NCBI GenBank assembly: GCA_963969495.1
Contig: OZ018326.1
Span: 175,807,056-175,871,055, forward strand
Direction of reading: 5' to 3'
DNA length: 64,000 nucleotides
Source: Ceratothoa steindachneri
Lineage: Eukaryota > Arthropoda > Malacostraca > Isopoda > Cymothoidae
A program made the translations under genes and the position numbers. The notes beneath the pieces are model-generated. The model was not told the origin of the DNA. It saw only the letters and a list, made by a program, of their open reading frames with translations, and ran no database searches. Position 1 is the stretch's first letter, and each line of letters begins with the position of its first letter. Positions 1-12,279 of the stretch are shown here, in pieces.

Positions 1-932
1 TAATCTGAGTCAATTTTTTCCCTCCACACAAACGTTTTTTTACTTCATTAATGCCAATTTTGCCAAAGTTAGCGTATTTTGCTTTGCAATTCTGGTTAAA
101 TAAACTTTACTCTCCGACCGCGCTAAAACTTTTCATTCAGTAACTTTTAATTTGAGTCATCCCTGGTGTTACCAACTGGACGTTGCAGTGGCCACTCATT
201 CTTAGTTGTTAATCTTGGCGTAATGCTAATTATAAACGAGTATGTGCCGTTGCTTCTATGCGAAGTGCTCCATCTTGTGGCAAAATAACCATTTTCTCGA
301 TACAGGTGACGACAATAAAAAACAACTTTGTTTTCAGTATTTCTTTTTGTCTTTTCAGTATCAATAAAATGAACACCTGTTTCGCCATTACAAGTGACCC
401 ATACAGATATCATAAGCATTTTGAAAAATCTGGAAGTTTCATGATACAATCTGTCTATTGGAATTCTCATACTTTTTACCACGCCCCTAGACAACATCAT
501 TTTGGTGGTTTCTCAGAATTTCGAGAGTGAACTTCTTTTCAGCCGTGAAGACAATATTTTTATAACATCAGCAACAGAGAAGTTATCAAGTAACTGTCTG
601 CATCTTATTTTTTTTTAACTTCTGTGTCTTAATTGTTCGTTGTACAAAACTCATTCCAAAATTCACGATTTTAGCAATTGTTGATTGCAATAAATGATTT
701 ACTGGTTTATCTTCTTTAGGCAGATATTATCGTTAATATAATTCCCATTTCTTGGTTTTGATGCTGCTTTAGGTCTCCCAATTCTTAGTTTTCTCTTAGC
801 GCTTCCCGTGTCGCGAATCTTTATTAAGTCCTTCCTCAGCACGTTTTTTCCACATTTTTCCTTAAAATTCTCACAATATTCTCTTTTCACAGTAACAAAC
901 TTCAATGAGAATGCAATATTTTCTGACGTCAT
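1..932 (-). pseudogene. Tc1/mariner-superfamily (maT-like) transposase pseudogene, cut by the window edge
   Basis: Decayed DDE transposase read on the minus strand. The N-terminal part (about 932-699) has a DTGSAKRK stretch followed by RIGRPKAA, the usual linker after the helix-turn-helix region. The catalytic part (about 560-147) holds FTAEKKF, where the family has an Asp in place of the Ala. It also holds HFIDTEKTK, CRHLYRENGY and KNEWPLQ, all typical of Tc1/mariner relatives whose triad is near DD37D. The second catalytic block (QDGA) is visible only after a frame change near 290. Several stops follow between 147 and 1, where a VWREK-like stretch resembles the family C-terminus, so the gene continues beyond position 1. 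Assignment to the superfamily is fairly sure. The maT subfamily is inferred and cannot be tested because the catalytic spacing is broken by indels. Confidence 0.75.
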
Positions 933-1196
933 TATTGGTCATCAGGAACACTAAATAAAGATATCCATAATATGGCATGTTCATTTGTGTTGGCTGTTGT
1001 AATAACGTGAAAATTCCTGGATGATATTGCACAATTAAATAATATTTTATGTCAATATTCGTTTTTATTCACCCATGTGATTTTTTTGTGAAGTGCAAGA
1101 AAACTATGAAATTTATCTAAATTCCGTTTTTGCCTTCATAGGTAGTGGGTTACATTTTTTTTTTTAAATGCGTAATTTTGGGGAGCCAGCCTATAT
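933..1196. other. AT-rich spacer
   Basis: Between two dead transposons. No coding frame or repeat is recognised, apart from a short T run near 1157-1166. Confidence 0.5.
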
Positions 1197-2440
1197 ATAC
1201 TTAGCCGAAAGTGTTCGGGCACCTGAAATTTTTCTTATTCCTTGGATATGTCTATATGTTGGTGTATGTTGCCATTTCTTTTGTCGAATAATCTGAAAAG
1301 CAAATTAAAAAAACAAGCTCCCATATAATTTGTGAAATAGCGATGCTATTTTAACTTTAGGATATCCGTGTATCAGTATGTTGTATGTTACAGTACAAAT
1401 TTTTTTATATAACAAATCACATTTGTTTATTAATATGATATTACATGTCAATGGGATACGATACTGATAGAAAAAGGGTGAACACATTTAATTTTCTCGT
1501 GGCGGAAAGAGATCAAATATTCAACTGCATGAGGAGGGGCACAGCAGTTCACATTCTAATATTGAAAACGTACTGAAAATGATTTGGCAAATTGGTAGCA
1601 TCTAAGACTGACCTTTACCTGTACGTTCCAGGGTCAGTAAGTAGCATGATGACAGATCTCTTTGTTGCATGAGCCTTAGTGTTGCTAAGAAATTCGAAAT
1701 TCAGTACAAACTGAATGGAGAGAGGGACGCAAAGTTAATGCAACTATCAGAACACTCTTTATCAGAATGTTTATGCAACGCATAAGGTAATGTAACAGAA
1801 TCCTCAGTTAGTAGGAACGTGTCTTTTGTTCCGACTTGTCGACAATTCACTTTTTTCGACCCTAGTCAACGCTAGAATACTAAGGGATTAGTAGAATAGA
1901 TACTGCATAGTGCCAAAATTAAAGCATTGTAGCATATTTGTGAGGGTATGGGGCTACATATCATGTTCACGGGTAGGTCCGTGCACAGTTTGTAATGGCA
2001 CTATGAATTCAGACAAGTACCAAGCTTTCCTGAAAATTAAATACTGGCCGCAGCCCGAGAGCTCTTCAAAATTCCCCAAAATTTGATTTTCCAGCAGATC
2101 AATGTCACATGTTACAAGGCTTCGTCCATCATACTGTAGTTCCCGGAAAATATATCAAGGTGATACACTAAGCACCTCATTCTCCAGTTAAGAATACACT
2201 GGAATACCTTTGTCAGGACATGAAGAGGCTGTAAGACATCAGCAGATTTCCTCCTATGAGCAACTGAAGGCAGTCAACCCTGAGTAGCCGACCAGCACCA
2301 CGACCCACAGGTGTAGTACTATGGTTGAGTGCATGCCGTGAAGAATAAATTCCCTAACTGCCAATAAGCTCTCGACACATTACCTATTTTGCTGAGTCAG
2401 TTTTTTATTGCCTCAAAGTCTTATCTGGAATATAGTGCTG
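1197..2440 (+). mobile_element. Degenerate Tc1-like DNA transposon
   Basis: No long frame survives, but successive plus-strand frames match the order of a Tc1 transposase. There is an N-terminal ERDQIF block near 1507. A VNATIRTLFIRMF block near 1735-1775 matches the usual second helix-turn-helix region. A GYISC / NGTMNSDKY block lies near 1948-2020. An FQQ-like block near 2085-2100 sits where the second Asp should be, but the Asp is lost. An RHQQISSYEQLKAV block lies near 2236-2277. The start of the element at about 1197-1230 (CCGAAAGTGTTCGGGCACCT) resembles a Tc1 terminal repeat. No matching right-hand repeat was found by eye, so the right boundary is an estimate. Many stops and frameshifts indicate an old copy. 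Confidence 0.7.
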
Positions 2441-3329
2441 ATGTTGATTTTGGGGGGCATATATAACTTATTTCTATTTGTCTCTTTATTTAAAGTTATT
2501 TTGATATTAATATAAAAATAAAGCAGACTACCAAGAACTAATCTAAATTTTTGGCCCTTGCTATCCATGGATATTTAAAGAAAGATAAAAAGAAATGGAA
2601 AGATAAAGAGGCAGAGTAATTAAGTCTTAGATCGTTTTAGACAATTTTTGCATATAATAATTTTCGCCTTTTGCGTTTGCCAAAAAGACTTTGTTTTGTC
2701 TTTATGGAATTTAATATTTTATTCTAAAAGGAGTTAATTTAATAAAGAGTTCTGAATGTATAAGGAAATTCTTATTCCTTCTACTGATAAAGAAAGTGAA
2801 GATTAAGAAAACAAAGCACTTCGCTGAAATTGGGTATATGTATTTGATCAAGTAAAAGATATGAATGGAAGACGTGAAAGAATCATGTGGTATAAATTAC
2901 TCCACATTGTTGTTGACTCTAAAGTAAAAGTGGTACACCATGGAGAAGTTTGTCCTTCATTGTTTTCACCAGTTTACCAGTATTTCTATCCCACACATAA
3001 GCTGCCACTGCATCTATTCATACTTTGTGTAATTTAACTGCTCCCTTACACGGTTGTTTATTTCCTCTAATCTTCCCAGTTTTAAAGTTTCTTTAAAATA
3101 CCTCGAATCCTTTTTCCAAACACTCTTTGCCAGGGAAACCAACGTTGGTTTTCTCTTTTGAAGTCAAATATACATAGCAGACCAGCGTATCCCCACTTTC
3201 TAAATATCGTGCCTGAATCTATCGTAGATTAGTTAAATAGGCGCCAAGTTTCAGCATCTATAAAATATACTGAAAACAACAAAACAAACTTTGCAGCAAA
3301 ATATTTCTACAGTATCTCGGATCCTCCTA
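2441..3329. other. AT-rich non-coding stretch
   Basis: Nothing recognisable: short frames only and no repeat structure seen on either strand. Confidence 0.5.
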
Positions 3330-3860
3330 TTCATTTCGTCGGTATTTTATGATTCACAGTATTAGTTTATTGTGTTTTAAGATTCACGGTATTAATATTT
3401 CCCTTATTTTCTGATTCCTGGTATTCATTTTTTTCCTATTTGCTGATTCTTGGAAAGCCTTTATTCCGTATTTTCTGATTCTCGTTATTCTTTTCTTCCG
3501 TATTTTCTAATGTGCATTATCATTTCTTAGGCATTTTTTGATTCCCAATATTCATTTTTTCCGACTTTTATGATTTTCCGGTATTCAATTCTTCTTCTCT
3601 ATTTTCTTATTCATCCTATTAAATTGTTTCCCCATTTTCTCATCCCGAGCATTCACATTCATTCCTGTTTTCTTATTCTATGTATTCATTTCTTCCGTAT
3701 TATCTTATTTCCAATATTCAAATCTTCCGTATTTTCAAATTCCCGCTATTCAATTTTTTCAAATTTTTAGATTTTCGGTATTCAATAACTACGTATTTTA
3801 TTAGTTACATCATTAGTTTTTCCATATTTTCTCTTAAAAAAAAATCATCGATTTTTATGT
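3330..3860. repeat. Degenerate minisatellite, about 32-bp period
   Basis: About sixteen diverged units can be seen, each built from TGATTCCCGGTATTCATTTC followed by TTCCGTATTTTC or a variant of it. Unit length varies by several bases and no two neighbouring units are identical, so the array is old. The strong T/C versus A/G strand bias produces the spurious Phe/Ile/Ser-rich open frames at 3570-3862, which should not be taken as genes. Confidence 0.75.
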
Positions 3861-5395
3861 GAATTTGCTTCTTTTCTCTCCTTAACGACATTGTGTATAT
3901 ATAATTTTTATTTTCAGTTTATTAAATATCTTTGGTCGTTAAAAATCTCATTTATTTTTAATTTCGTACATGTACTAAACTTATCTATCATTACTTATTC
4001 ACGAATTGATTACCATATACCTATTTTGGGTTTTTTTTATTTGAGTTTTGACTTTTTTCTTTCGTGTGTGTTGAGAGGCTGGAAAAAGGTCATTACTCAG
4101 AAACAGCAATCGAACGAGTTATTATAGAATTTTATCTAAAGAAAAATGTAAGTTGTTTCGGTCTATTAACTCTCTGATGGACGGTCCTCTCTTAATCTAA
4201 ACAATGACTGCAATATGCGGTGAAAAATTAACCAAAGTTATGCTGTTATGGTGGTTATTTGGTTATATATGTATCATAATTTTAGTTGGTGTGAATATTT
4301 TTGATTAAAGATGATTAGGTTTTTCGATTAGAGGTATCGACAGTGATAGTAAATAGATACATGAAAAATTGTGGAGGAAGATCCTACAAAAAATACACAA
4401 CAAAGTTGTAATAAATAATATGCGAAGACTTAGCATTCCTTCGCCTCTTTAATAATTTAACTATATATAAAAGTTCAATTTTACGAGTGTAAGGAAACTT
4501 TTTCATGACTTTAAATTAATTAACCAACTGACAAAGATACACATCCTCAAAAAGAGGCAAAAAATTATTTTCCAATTTGATATTTTATACATATGCAAGT
4601 TTTATAACATATTGGTAAAAGCAATGTGATTTCTCTTGGGTGTTTTTTGCTTATTTGCCATTTTTGAGGATAATAATGCAGAGATCTTTTGTACCAAATT
4701 AAATATTCCTATTTTCTTCATAGGTTATATAGCTATTTATGACTTAAATTCCTAACGAAAAATAATGAAAAAGAAACTGATTAAGAGCTTCTATATCCTG
4801 GAAAGAATTTTGAACGGTAACGAATTACTATGTATTGTATACTATAAATTCGTAGTTGTCTTCGAATTATAAAAATACTTTTAGTTTAATATGTTAAGAA
4901 ATAGAATCCACAGGTGGATAATTGAATTTGAATAAAATTCCCAAAGAATTTTTTATTTTTAATGTGACAAATGAATTTGAACCATAAAATTCAAGTGATA
5001 TTGCTTCACCCTCATTTTAATCAACTTCATTATTATCCGCCCAATCTTCTGCTATATATTGGGCAGTATCTTCCGTTTTATCTTTCGCGCTATGTTCCGA
5101 TGATATTTATTGTATGTCTGCGAAAATGTTCAAATAGAGCAAATGAGCGCGTCAGATGATGGCTTTGAACTTAAAGAGACTGAATAAATCTAATTGATTT
5201 TAATTAATGGGTTCAGCCTGAGCACTAGCGAAGACCGCTTTCCCCTTTGAGGGCAGTTAAGTCACATAGATTGGGTTTAGTTTACCGTTAGAGTATTTAC
5301 TTAACTTCATTTTACATTAGGTATCATATCCTGAAGTGTAAAGTAAAAACAATCGAGAACACCTCCTACCACAAAGTTTGCAAGGGGATATAAGT
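3861..5395. other. AT-rich non-coding stretch
   Basis: No coding similarity or ordered repeat noticed. The frames at 3891-4127 and 4971-5159 are short and low-complexity. Confidence 0.5.
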
Positions 5396-5530
5396 AGAAA
5401 AAATTATTTAAATAGAGAGTAGAGTAATTGATGAAAATAGAATAGTAGAGAAATTGATGAAAATATAAGATTAGAGAAATTGATGAAAATAGAAGAGTAC
5501 AGAAATTGATAAAAGTAAAGAAGTAAAAAG
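5396..5530. repeat. Short tandem repeat, about 29-bp period
   Basis: About four units containing AGAAATTGATGAAAATAGAA, separated by small changes (AGAGTA, AGTAGAG, GATTAGAG). It is better conserved between units than the minisatellites at 3330 and 7840, which suggests a younger expansion. Confidence 0.75.
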
Positions 5531-7839
5531 GTGCGTTAGATTTTTAGACGCATATCCTCATATAGACATTAGGGTCTGTGGGGTCAGTAGGTTAGTCAAT
5601 CCCGAGATGTCACCTGCAACATAGAAATATTCTTAGATACGTTTTTATTTAAAGAATAGAGGGAGAAATCTAGCGAGGGAATTAGAAATGGTTAAACTGA
5701 GGGCCGTAAATAATGTGAAGTTGAAGATTGTGATTATGTGGGGAGAAAGATGGAGTTGGCCAAACGGAAGAATAGTTAGGGTGCTTGGAAAAGGAAGGTT
5801 ACGCAACTCTCCCTAACATGTGCTAACCCTGTTCTAGAAAGAGGTAGACGACCTTGCACAGGGGGATTCAGTAAAGGACCAGGCGCAAAGACAACGGCAA
5901 AGTGAGGTCGAATTAGCACACTAGAGGATATCGTTATTTTAGACAGGAGAGTTGTGCGCCCTTTTGAGTTTTTCGCGGCAATAAGTCGACTGATCAGATC
6001 TTTAGTTGGTACATTTTACCATAACATAACGTGACATAACCATCATCATATTTTCACTTTCCCAACTTTACAACTATTTTTCTGAACCCAATTTTATGGC
6101 ATAAGGCTCTCGTTGGATTTTGGCATATGTAATTTTGTCATTCATTTCCTTTCCTTTTCCTTCTTCAATATTTCTCCAATATTCTTATATTATCTAATAT
6201 ATTTTATTAGATTTAAATAGTTATGTTATGTTTTATATTTCTATTCTTATTCTTCCACTAAAATATTTTCTATATTCTTCCTTTATTTTTTCAAGTAAAT
6301 TTTTTCTAAATTCTCTTCTTATTCTCCTTCGAATAATTATTTTCTTATTATCTTCTTTTATTCTGAATTTAAACTCTACCTATATTTTTATTAAATTTTC
6401 TTACTCTAATTATTTTTCTTCTATTTCTCTTTTTTATTCCTTCCTTTCCTTAGTTTTCCGGTATTTCTTTTTGTTATTAATCTTCAGTTTTGGTTTTACT
6501 TTTATTCCCCCAATTAGCTCTTTATTTTCTATCATATAATTTCCAACATCAAAGCAACAACAGTTGATTTGATCTTTGAAGTAGCAGAAATCACTCAATT
6601 TTTTCTGCTCGGGAAGAGTCGCCATTCCAGAAATGAGTGCGCTTTTCCTTACTCGGAGGTGATTAGCACTCTCAAAATAATTGCAAAATTCAACAGGATA
6701 ATTGGATTCGAAAGATTAAGGGTTTAAATGATAAATTTTTAAGGCAGAATTTTAAAAAACTACTTTCGTTCTCGTTAAGAAGATTGGAAATGGTTATAAA
6801 TTTGTGGAAAAATCCGGGAACTGTGAATAAAAGTGAATCATATTTTCCGACTTCCTCGTTACCATGTTCCAACCATCAGATAAAAATATTTTACAACACC
6901 TTTACTGTTATCTTTATTCTATCGAAATGGTCATGATAACTTGCAGCGAAGAAGATTTGTGTGGGGGAAGGGTTTCCACCAAAGGATTTTTTTATTTCCG
7001 ATTGAGAAAAGAAAAGATAGTTTCGTGATCGAGGCAATTTTTTACACAGGAAAAAGAAATATTTTTTACAAAAAGTTATATTTTTTGAGAAAAAGTGAAA
7101 CGCTTATGGATTTAATTGGATTTGAAATATTTTTCTAGTCTTTGCTGTTATTTGTTAAAGATCCTTACCAAAATAAACATTGGTTTTTATTTAATTATTT
7201 TCCAGTTGATTAACTTTAGCTGGTTTTTGATTTATTAGAACAATAAAAAAAACAGAGGCAAGGTTAAAATACAGTATGTGAAAAGAGGTTCTCTATGAAA
7301 ATGGTGAAATTATGGAGAGTAAAAACGTGCTAAAGGTTCAAATCTGCATTCTGCACAAAGAAAGATTCTAGGCAAGGAGTGAGCACAACTCTTAACGTTA
7401 TGCCTATGTTCGACAATCACTTTGAAACCTTGAGAGAAAAGGATCAATGGTAATGAAAAGAAAAGAAATAAAGAGATAATCAAGAAAAATTAAATTAAAT
7501 AATAAGTAAAATTTGAGAATAATTGTCCCCTTTTTCCACTTTAAATCTGCATTTTTATTGCATTATTTCACTTCATTCAAAACAACTTCCAATTTATCAC
7601 TAAGAATAAGGGGAGATGATGTTTATAATGGACAGGATTTCATTTATTTCGACGCTTTTCACCATTTCTTTCCTTTCGATGTGTCGTGTTTGTTTCATCG
7701 GCAGAAAATTAATTTAACAAACAAATCAACCATTTGGAACAAACTTACTAATATGCCTTTTAATCCGACCCATCTAAGCTCTCACTTCTCCCCATCTCAT
7801 TCTGTTGTTCTGTCAATTTTTTCTCTGGGCCGCTGAATG
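5531..7839. other. Mostly AT-rich; one GC-richer patch at 5680-5990
   Basis: The patch at 5680-5990 is less AT-rich than its surroundings and could be an old transposon fragment. No family match is convincing in any frame. From 6120 to 6540 the plus strand is T-rich, which gives a Phe/Ile/Leu/Ser-rich open frame without domain features. The rest shows nothing. Confidence 0.4.
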
Positions 7840-9130
7840 ACCACCGATTCTTCCTGAGAAGGTAAGTGATGATCGTCTCTCTCCTTGATTTGGTGAATGA
7901 CTCTTGTTTATATCTCCGATATGGCGAATTCTTCTCGATTTTCTCTGAGAGGGTGAAGGAGTCCCAATTCTTTATGAGCAGATTAACGACGACAGATACA
8001 TTCTTCTGTAATTTTGTATGAATCCTGTCACTTTCTCTGCTAGTATGATTGAATCACAATTTTCCCCATAAGATTGGTTTGCCCCCATTCTTTCTCCCAG
8101 GTGCCACATGACTCTCAATTATTTCTCAGAGGTTGAATCTTTGCCGATTCTCTGTAAGAGTGTGAATGAGTCTTAATCCTCAAAGAGTTGATCACGAAAT
8201 GAGTAGTTCTGATTATTTCACAGATATTGGAAATGGCTCACGAATCTCCTAGAGGGGGAATGACTCTCAATTTTCTTACAGGAAGAACGAACTTTATCCT
8301 CAATTTTAGGGCAAAGAACTTCTGATTGTTCATGAAAGGGTGAAAGATTCCTGCTTCTCTAAAGGGTAATGACTTCCGCTTCTACGAGAAGGCGAATGAA
8401 TCCCGAGTGTCCTTGATAGTAAGTGGCTCCCGAATCTATCAGAGTGTGGATGAGTCCCGATTCTCTGAGAAAGTCAATGACTCACAATTATCTTAACCGG
8501 TAAATTACTCCCAATTCCATGAGAGTAAATACTCATTAATTTTTCTTAAATTGCGACTTAATCCTGCTTCTCTCTGATAGGGTCAATGAAACCTTTTCAC
8601 TGGGAAGGTCACTAACTGTCGATTAATTGAAATAGTGAATGAAAACTCCCAAATTTATGAGAAGGCAAGCGATTGTGTTTCTCCAAGACAGTAAATGACA
8701 CACGATTTTTTCTCTCATAGGTGACTAAATCGAGAATACTCCCTCAGGTAGGAAAAGACTCTTAAATCTCTGACAGGGTAAAGGATTCCTGATTCCTAGA
8801 GAGGTCAAGTGCCTTCCAATTTTCATAAAAGGTGAATGACACTAGTTCCTCTATTGGGATGAATAATCACTGCTTTTCTCTTATAGAGGTCGAATGACTC
8901 TCGATTTTTTCTTAGAGGATGAATAATTCCCGATTTTCTAGGAGAGTGAATGACTCCTGATTTATTATTATTATATGAGTATAAGTGGCTCTTTGTTTTC
9001 TGAGAAAGTAAATGAGTCCTGAATGTTTGAGAGGATAAATGACCAACAATTCCTTGACAGGATGAAAAAATCCCGATTTTCTCTGGTACGGTAAATGACT
9101 CAATTCTTTCTTAAGATTTTTCTGAGAAGA
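7840..9130. repeat. Long degenerate minisatellite, about 28-32-bp period
   Basis: About 1.3 kb in which GTGAATGACTCCCGATT followed by TCTCTGAGAGG or a variant recurs some forty times. Units are heavily diverged, but the phase of the AATGACTC and GATT blocks is easy to follow across the whole stretch. The spacing drifts by a few bases, so the array has accumulated indels. There is no coding potential beyond chance frames. It differs in sequence from the arrays at 3330 and 54040, though the period is similar. Confidence 0.8.
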
Positions 9131-10620
9131 GAAGCCTTTAATGTGGATTTTAGCTAGGTGGCTGTACACTCATTGGTGCGCGCCAAAGAACTGTTTGTCT
9201 GTTGGTGTCTGGGAACCATTTGACGCTATTGGTAAAAAAGAAGATTTTAGTGTTACTTAGGAAAACCAAGTGCATCGATGGTATGTCTTTAAAAGGGGAT
9301 CATAAGTAAAGTGGCGAGTTGGGAATTGGCGAGTTGCCTTCGGATCGAAGGCAGGTTAACTAGAGGAGAGAGGGGTGAAGGAACCGTAAGGGTCTTATGT
9401 TCATACCTCTGAGTGCCAGTTCTATTCATACGAATTTCTTCATGGAAGTTTGATTTTGGCCTGATTGCCACAATATTTCGGCCTCATAGCTTTTCATCAT
9501 TATTTTCCTCCTCTAAACCGCAAAATTTATACCCGATAAGCGCTCTTTTACTGCTCCATTTGCGGGTTAAAGCTTACCAATGGCAGGCTGCTATACTTTG
9601 CTCCTTGCTTTTAAAGCACTGAATTAACGGCGTAGTGACCAACTAATAATATACTCGACAAACGAACTTGATTTAAGAGGATAAAGGGGAATTTTCAGTG
9701 GTAAAGTAATTTTTTAAATACCTGTAGACCACCATAATCACTTGAGCTTTGCTCCTTCTCAATATCTTGACATACCTTTGAAATCTATATTACCAGATGC
9801 ATCACTTAATAGTGTGAAGTTAGAGATTTGTAAATTGTTTGTGTTCTACTTCACATGCCTTTGATATTTATCCTAATCTTTATCAATTCGCAATTGTTCG
9901 TCTGACAAATTCCAAAAATCTTGAAAAGAATATGAGGTTTTAACAAGGAAATAGATAATGTGTCAAATTCTGCAAGGGATATAAAGCTTTAATGATGATT
10001 TCCTATATTTGAAGTGAATATCTTCTTAAATTGTGTAAGGCTAATGAATTTTATTAAGATTTATTTGTTACTGAATTCATCATAATAAATACATTCGTTT
10101 GTTGCAGCAAAAACACTATTTTTTTCCCCTTTATTAGAAATACGATGCCTAGTATTCGGAATGGTCATTTTCAGATGCCATAAAAAAGTAGAAAATAAGA
10201 GAGTTGGATGGCCAAGACAGACTTACAAACAGAATAATCATCATTTTTATCGAGTAAAGTTGAGTCCAACCATGTATCACTGTCCTTTCAAGAATGCGTT
10301 CCTGAAAGGTCTGACTATTGTTGAAATTAGATGATGTTTATAATTTGTTTTATAGCTAGCTTTTTTATATCAACTATTCTAATTTTATTTCACAGTCAAT
10401 TACATTAAACACGGTGTCGTAAGTTAGCTGAGATTATATATATATTTATTTGTTTTATTAATTTTTAATAAACTAAATAAACTTTGACATGAGGCGTAGG
10501 TTTGGTCCTAGGTGACCGTTTGATCATCGTGCTCTAAGAGTGCTAATTATTTTTATTCTAGTAAATGAATAAAAGGGGTTTCTTTCTGGACTTTATCAAA
10601 TATTGAAACTTCAACTTGTT
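9131..10620. other. Non-coding stretch
   Basis: Only short frames, for example 9413-9622, without recognisable motifs. The segment 9290-9420 is slightly GC-richer. No terminal repeats were seen. Confidence 0.4.
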
Positions 10621-11703
10621 CGGGAATAATTAAAACAGTGCATTTACTAAAGAAAAATAGACTTTAATAAACATAAACCATCTCACTAAATAACATAAAA
10701 CAAATGCAGATCTAATACACTTAAAAAAGAAAATGGGATTACTGGGTGAGCTCTCGCAGCTCGCTTCGAGATAAAATTTTACGGGGGGAACAATTTTTAA
10801 GTTAATATCGTTGTCCTTGCCTAGACATCCACTAAACTAATTATTATTCACGGGTAAATAAACAACAGGATTATGCTTTACTCACATAGGGGAATGGAGG
10901 TTAAATACTCGCGACCAGTTAGATTATCTTCGGAGATTTTGGATCCGGCGAAGCTTTTTTCGAGTTGTTTGTTGCTTGCTCCCTTGATAAGGTTTGTCGA
11001 CCTGCCTTTCGATTTGACTGGTGACTTCACGAGGAATCTTGGGTGAAGGTGACTTCAAGCTAAACTTAGCTATTCTACTTTGCTTCCGAACGTGATGAAA
11101 TCGTTGTCTTCTTTTTTTTCTATCTAGTTGGGATTTGTCCAACTCAGATAAAGTAAGATTTAGAGTTCTCAAACTTGGTTGCCTAATCCTCTATAATCTT
11201 GAAGTTCGAATGGCACTGAGCTTCCTTAGTACAATCTTGTTTTGTACAAGGACTGCAAGTTCTCCCTAACTTGCAGAAAACTATCTACCGGTGCTTTTTC
11301 TGTTTCCTTATCGAACTCGAAAAATCTCTCAACCAGTGACTTACTTGTCTCTTCCGTTAGAACTAACAAAAAGCAGGGTTTCCTCGGGTCAACCTGTTAT
11401 ATACACAAATTACTCCCGCGGGGGGGAGGTGTATGGGGGGGGACTCGCAAGGTGTTTCCTCAGGTTGGTCCTTCGCGCCTGGCGTTATGTTGCTCGGAGA
11501 GAGGGTAAAACGAATTCGGCAGTTTTCACTTTTGAAGGGATTGTTTATAAGTACACCCTCGGAGGGCCTGCCTTTTGAGCTGAGGTCAAGAATCTCTCTC
11601 GCATTATTTACCCTTTTGTTCGTTCTCCTATGTTACCGGAGAACATCGGTGGGGCAAAGCTAAACCCAGATGTCTTTTGATATTATTTCCTTTGCATCGA
11701 TAC
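10621..11703. other. GC-richer island of unknown origin, possibly a decayed element
   Basis: The base composition differs sharply from the surrounding AT-rich DNA between about 10740 and 11670, with G runs near 11409-11431. On the minus strand, broken frames between 11400 and 10924 give an acidic stretch (FFEFDKETEKAPVD) and then a strongly basic one (RKKRRQRFHHVRKQ) ending in a stop at 10924. This could be the trace of a nucleic-acid-binding protein, for instance a retroelement gag, but I recognise no family. The plus-strand frames at 11242-11663 look accidental. A (TA)n tract borders the island on the right. Confidence 0.3.

Positions 11704-11759
<56 letters not shown>
11704..11759. repeat. 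(TA)n microsatellite
   Basis: Nearly pure TA dinucleotides, with one TATAAATA interruption at the left end. Confidence 0.95.
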
Positions 11760-11762
<3 letters not shown>

Positions 11763-12279
11763 GTAGAATGGACTCTCGACGATATACCATATATAACTAT
11801 TCGTTGAGGGAAATTCTTTAATTATCTTTAGAATGCGTGAATGTCTGGCGGGCCGATATTATGTAACTTCGATATGCTTAAGAAGTGGAACTGAGCTCAA
11901 GGATAATAATATAGCTATCATTAATAAAATAGTTTTATTAATAATAACTATCAACAATACACAAAAACGGAAAATATTGACATAAACAGAGAACTGAAAG
12001 GGTCGTGGGGGCTCGGGCTAATTCGAGGATTAAAGGATTTAAAAAGGTAAAACAAATATAGAGTTAAAGGGATGGGATGGTTCGCTAAACCATTTAAAGC
12101 ACAGACTAGAATTGACAAAAGGGTTCAATACTCAAAGGTGACGTTTGGCTTACGTAACTTTATACTAGTGGTGCAGTGGAAGGCGACGTGAAGGAATTTT
12201 CGGTCCGCTGGCGAGTTCCAGCCGAAGGGGGGAAATAAGATGATCCTGACGTGGCGTCTTGGGAATGAGAACCGTTTCT
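11760..12279. other. Non-coding; left half AT-rich, right half GC-richer
   Basis: An imperfect inverted repeat around ATTAATAAAA and TTTTATTAAT lies near 11918-11940. From about 12000 the composition becomes GC-richer and leads into the 79-bp array. No coding match. Confidence 0.4.

Noticed and set aside
147..500. Minus-strand 117-codon frame taken at first as a host gene
   Set aside because: HFIDTEKTK and neighbouring blocks show that it is a transposase remnant. Upstream and downstream pieces in other frames continue the same protein.
3570..3862. Overlapping Ser/Phe/Ile-rich frames
   Set aside because: They are products of the 32-bp minisatellite and repeat its period.
5680..5990. WSWPNGRIVRVLGKG stretch considered as a BEL/Pao or host gene fragment
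   Set aside because: Too short and broken by stops. Several families have similar short blocks.
6228..6539. 103-codon hydrophobic frame that looks like a multi-pass membrane protein
   Set aside because: T-rich DNA read in a Phe/Ile/Leu/Ser frame. No motif and no conserved pattern of segments.
7840..9130. Short regular repeats considered as a CRISPR array
   Set aside because: Units are contiguous and all diverge along their whole length. There are no constant repeats separated by unique spacers.
11242..11663. Three overlapping plus-strand frames in the GC-richer island
   Set aside because: Overlapping frames of similar length are expected in GC-richer DNA. None has a recognisable domain.
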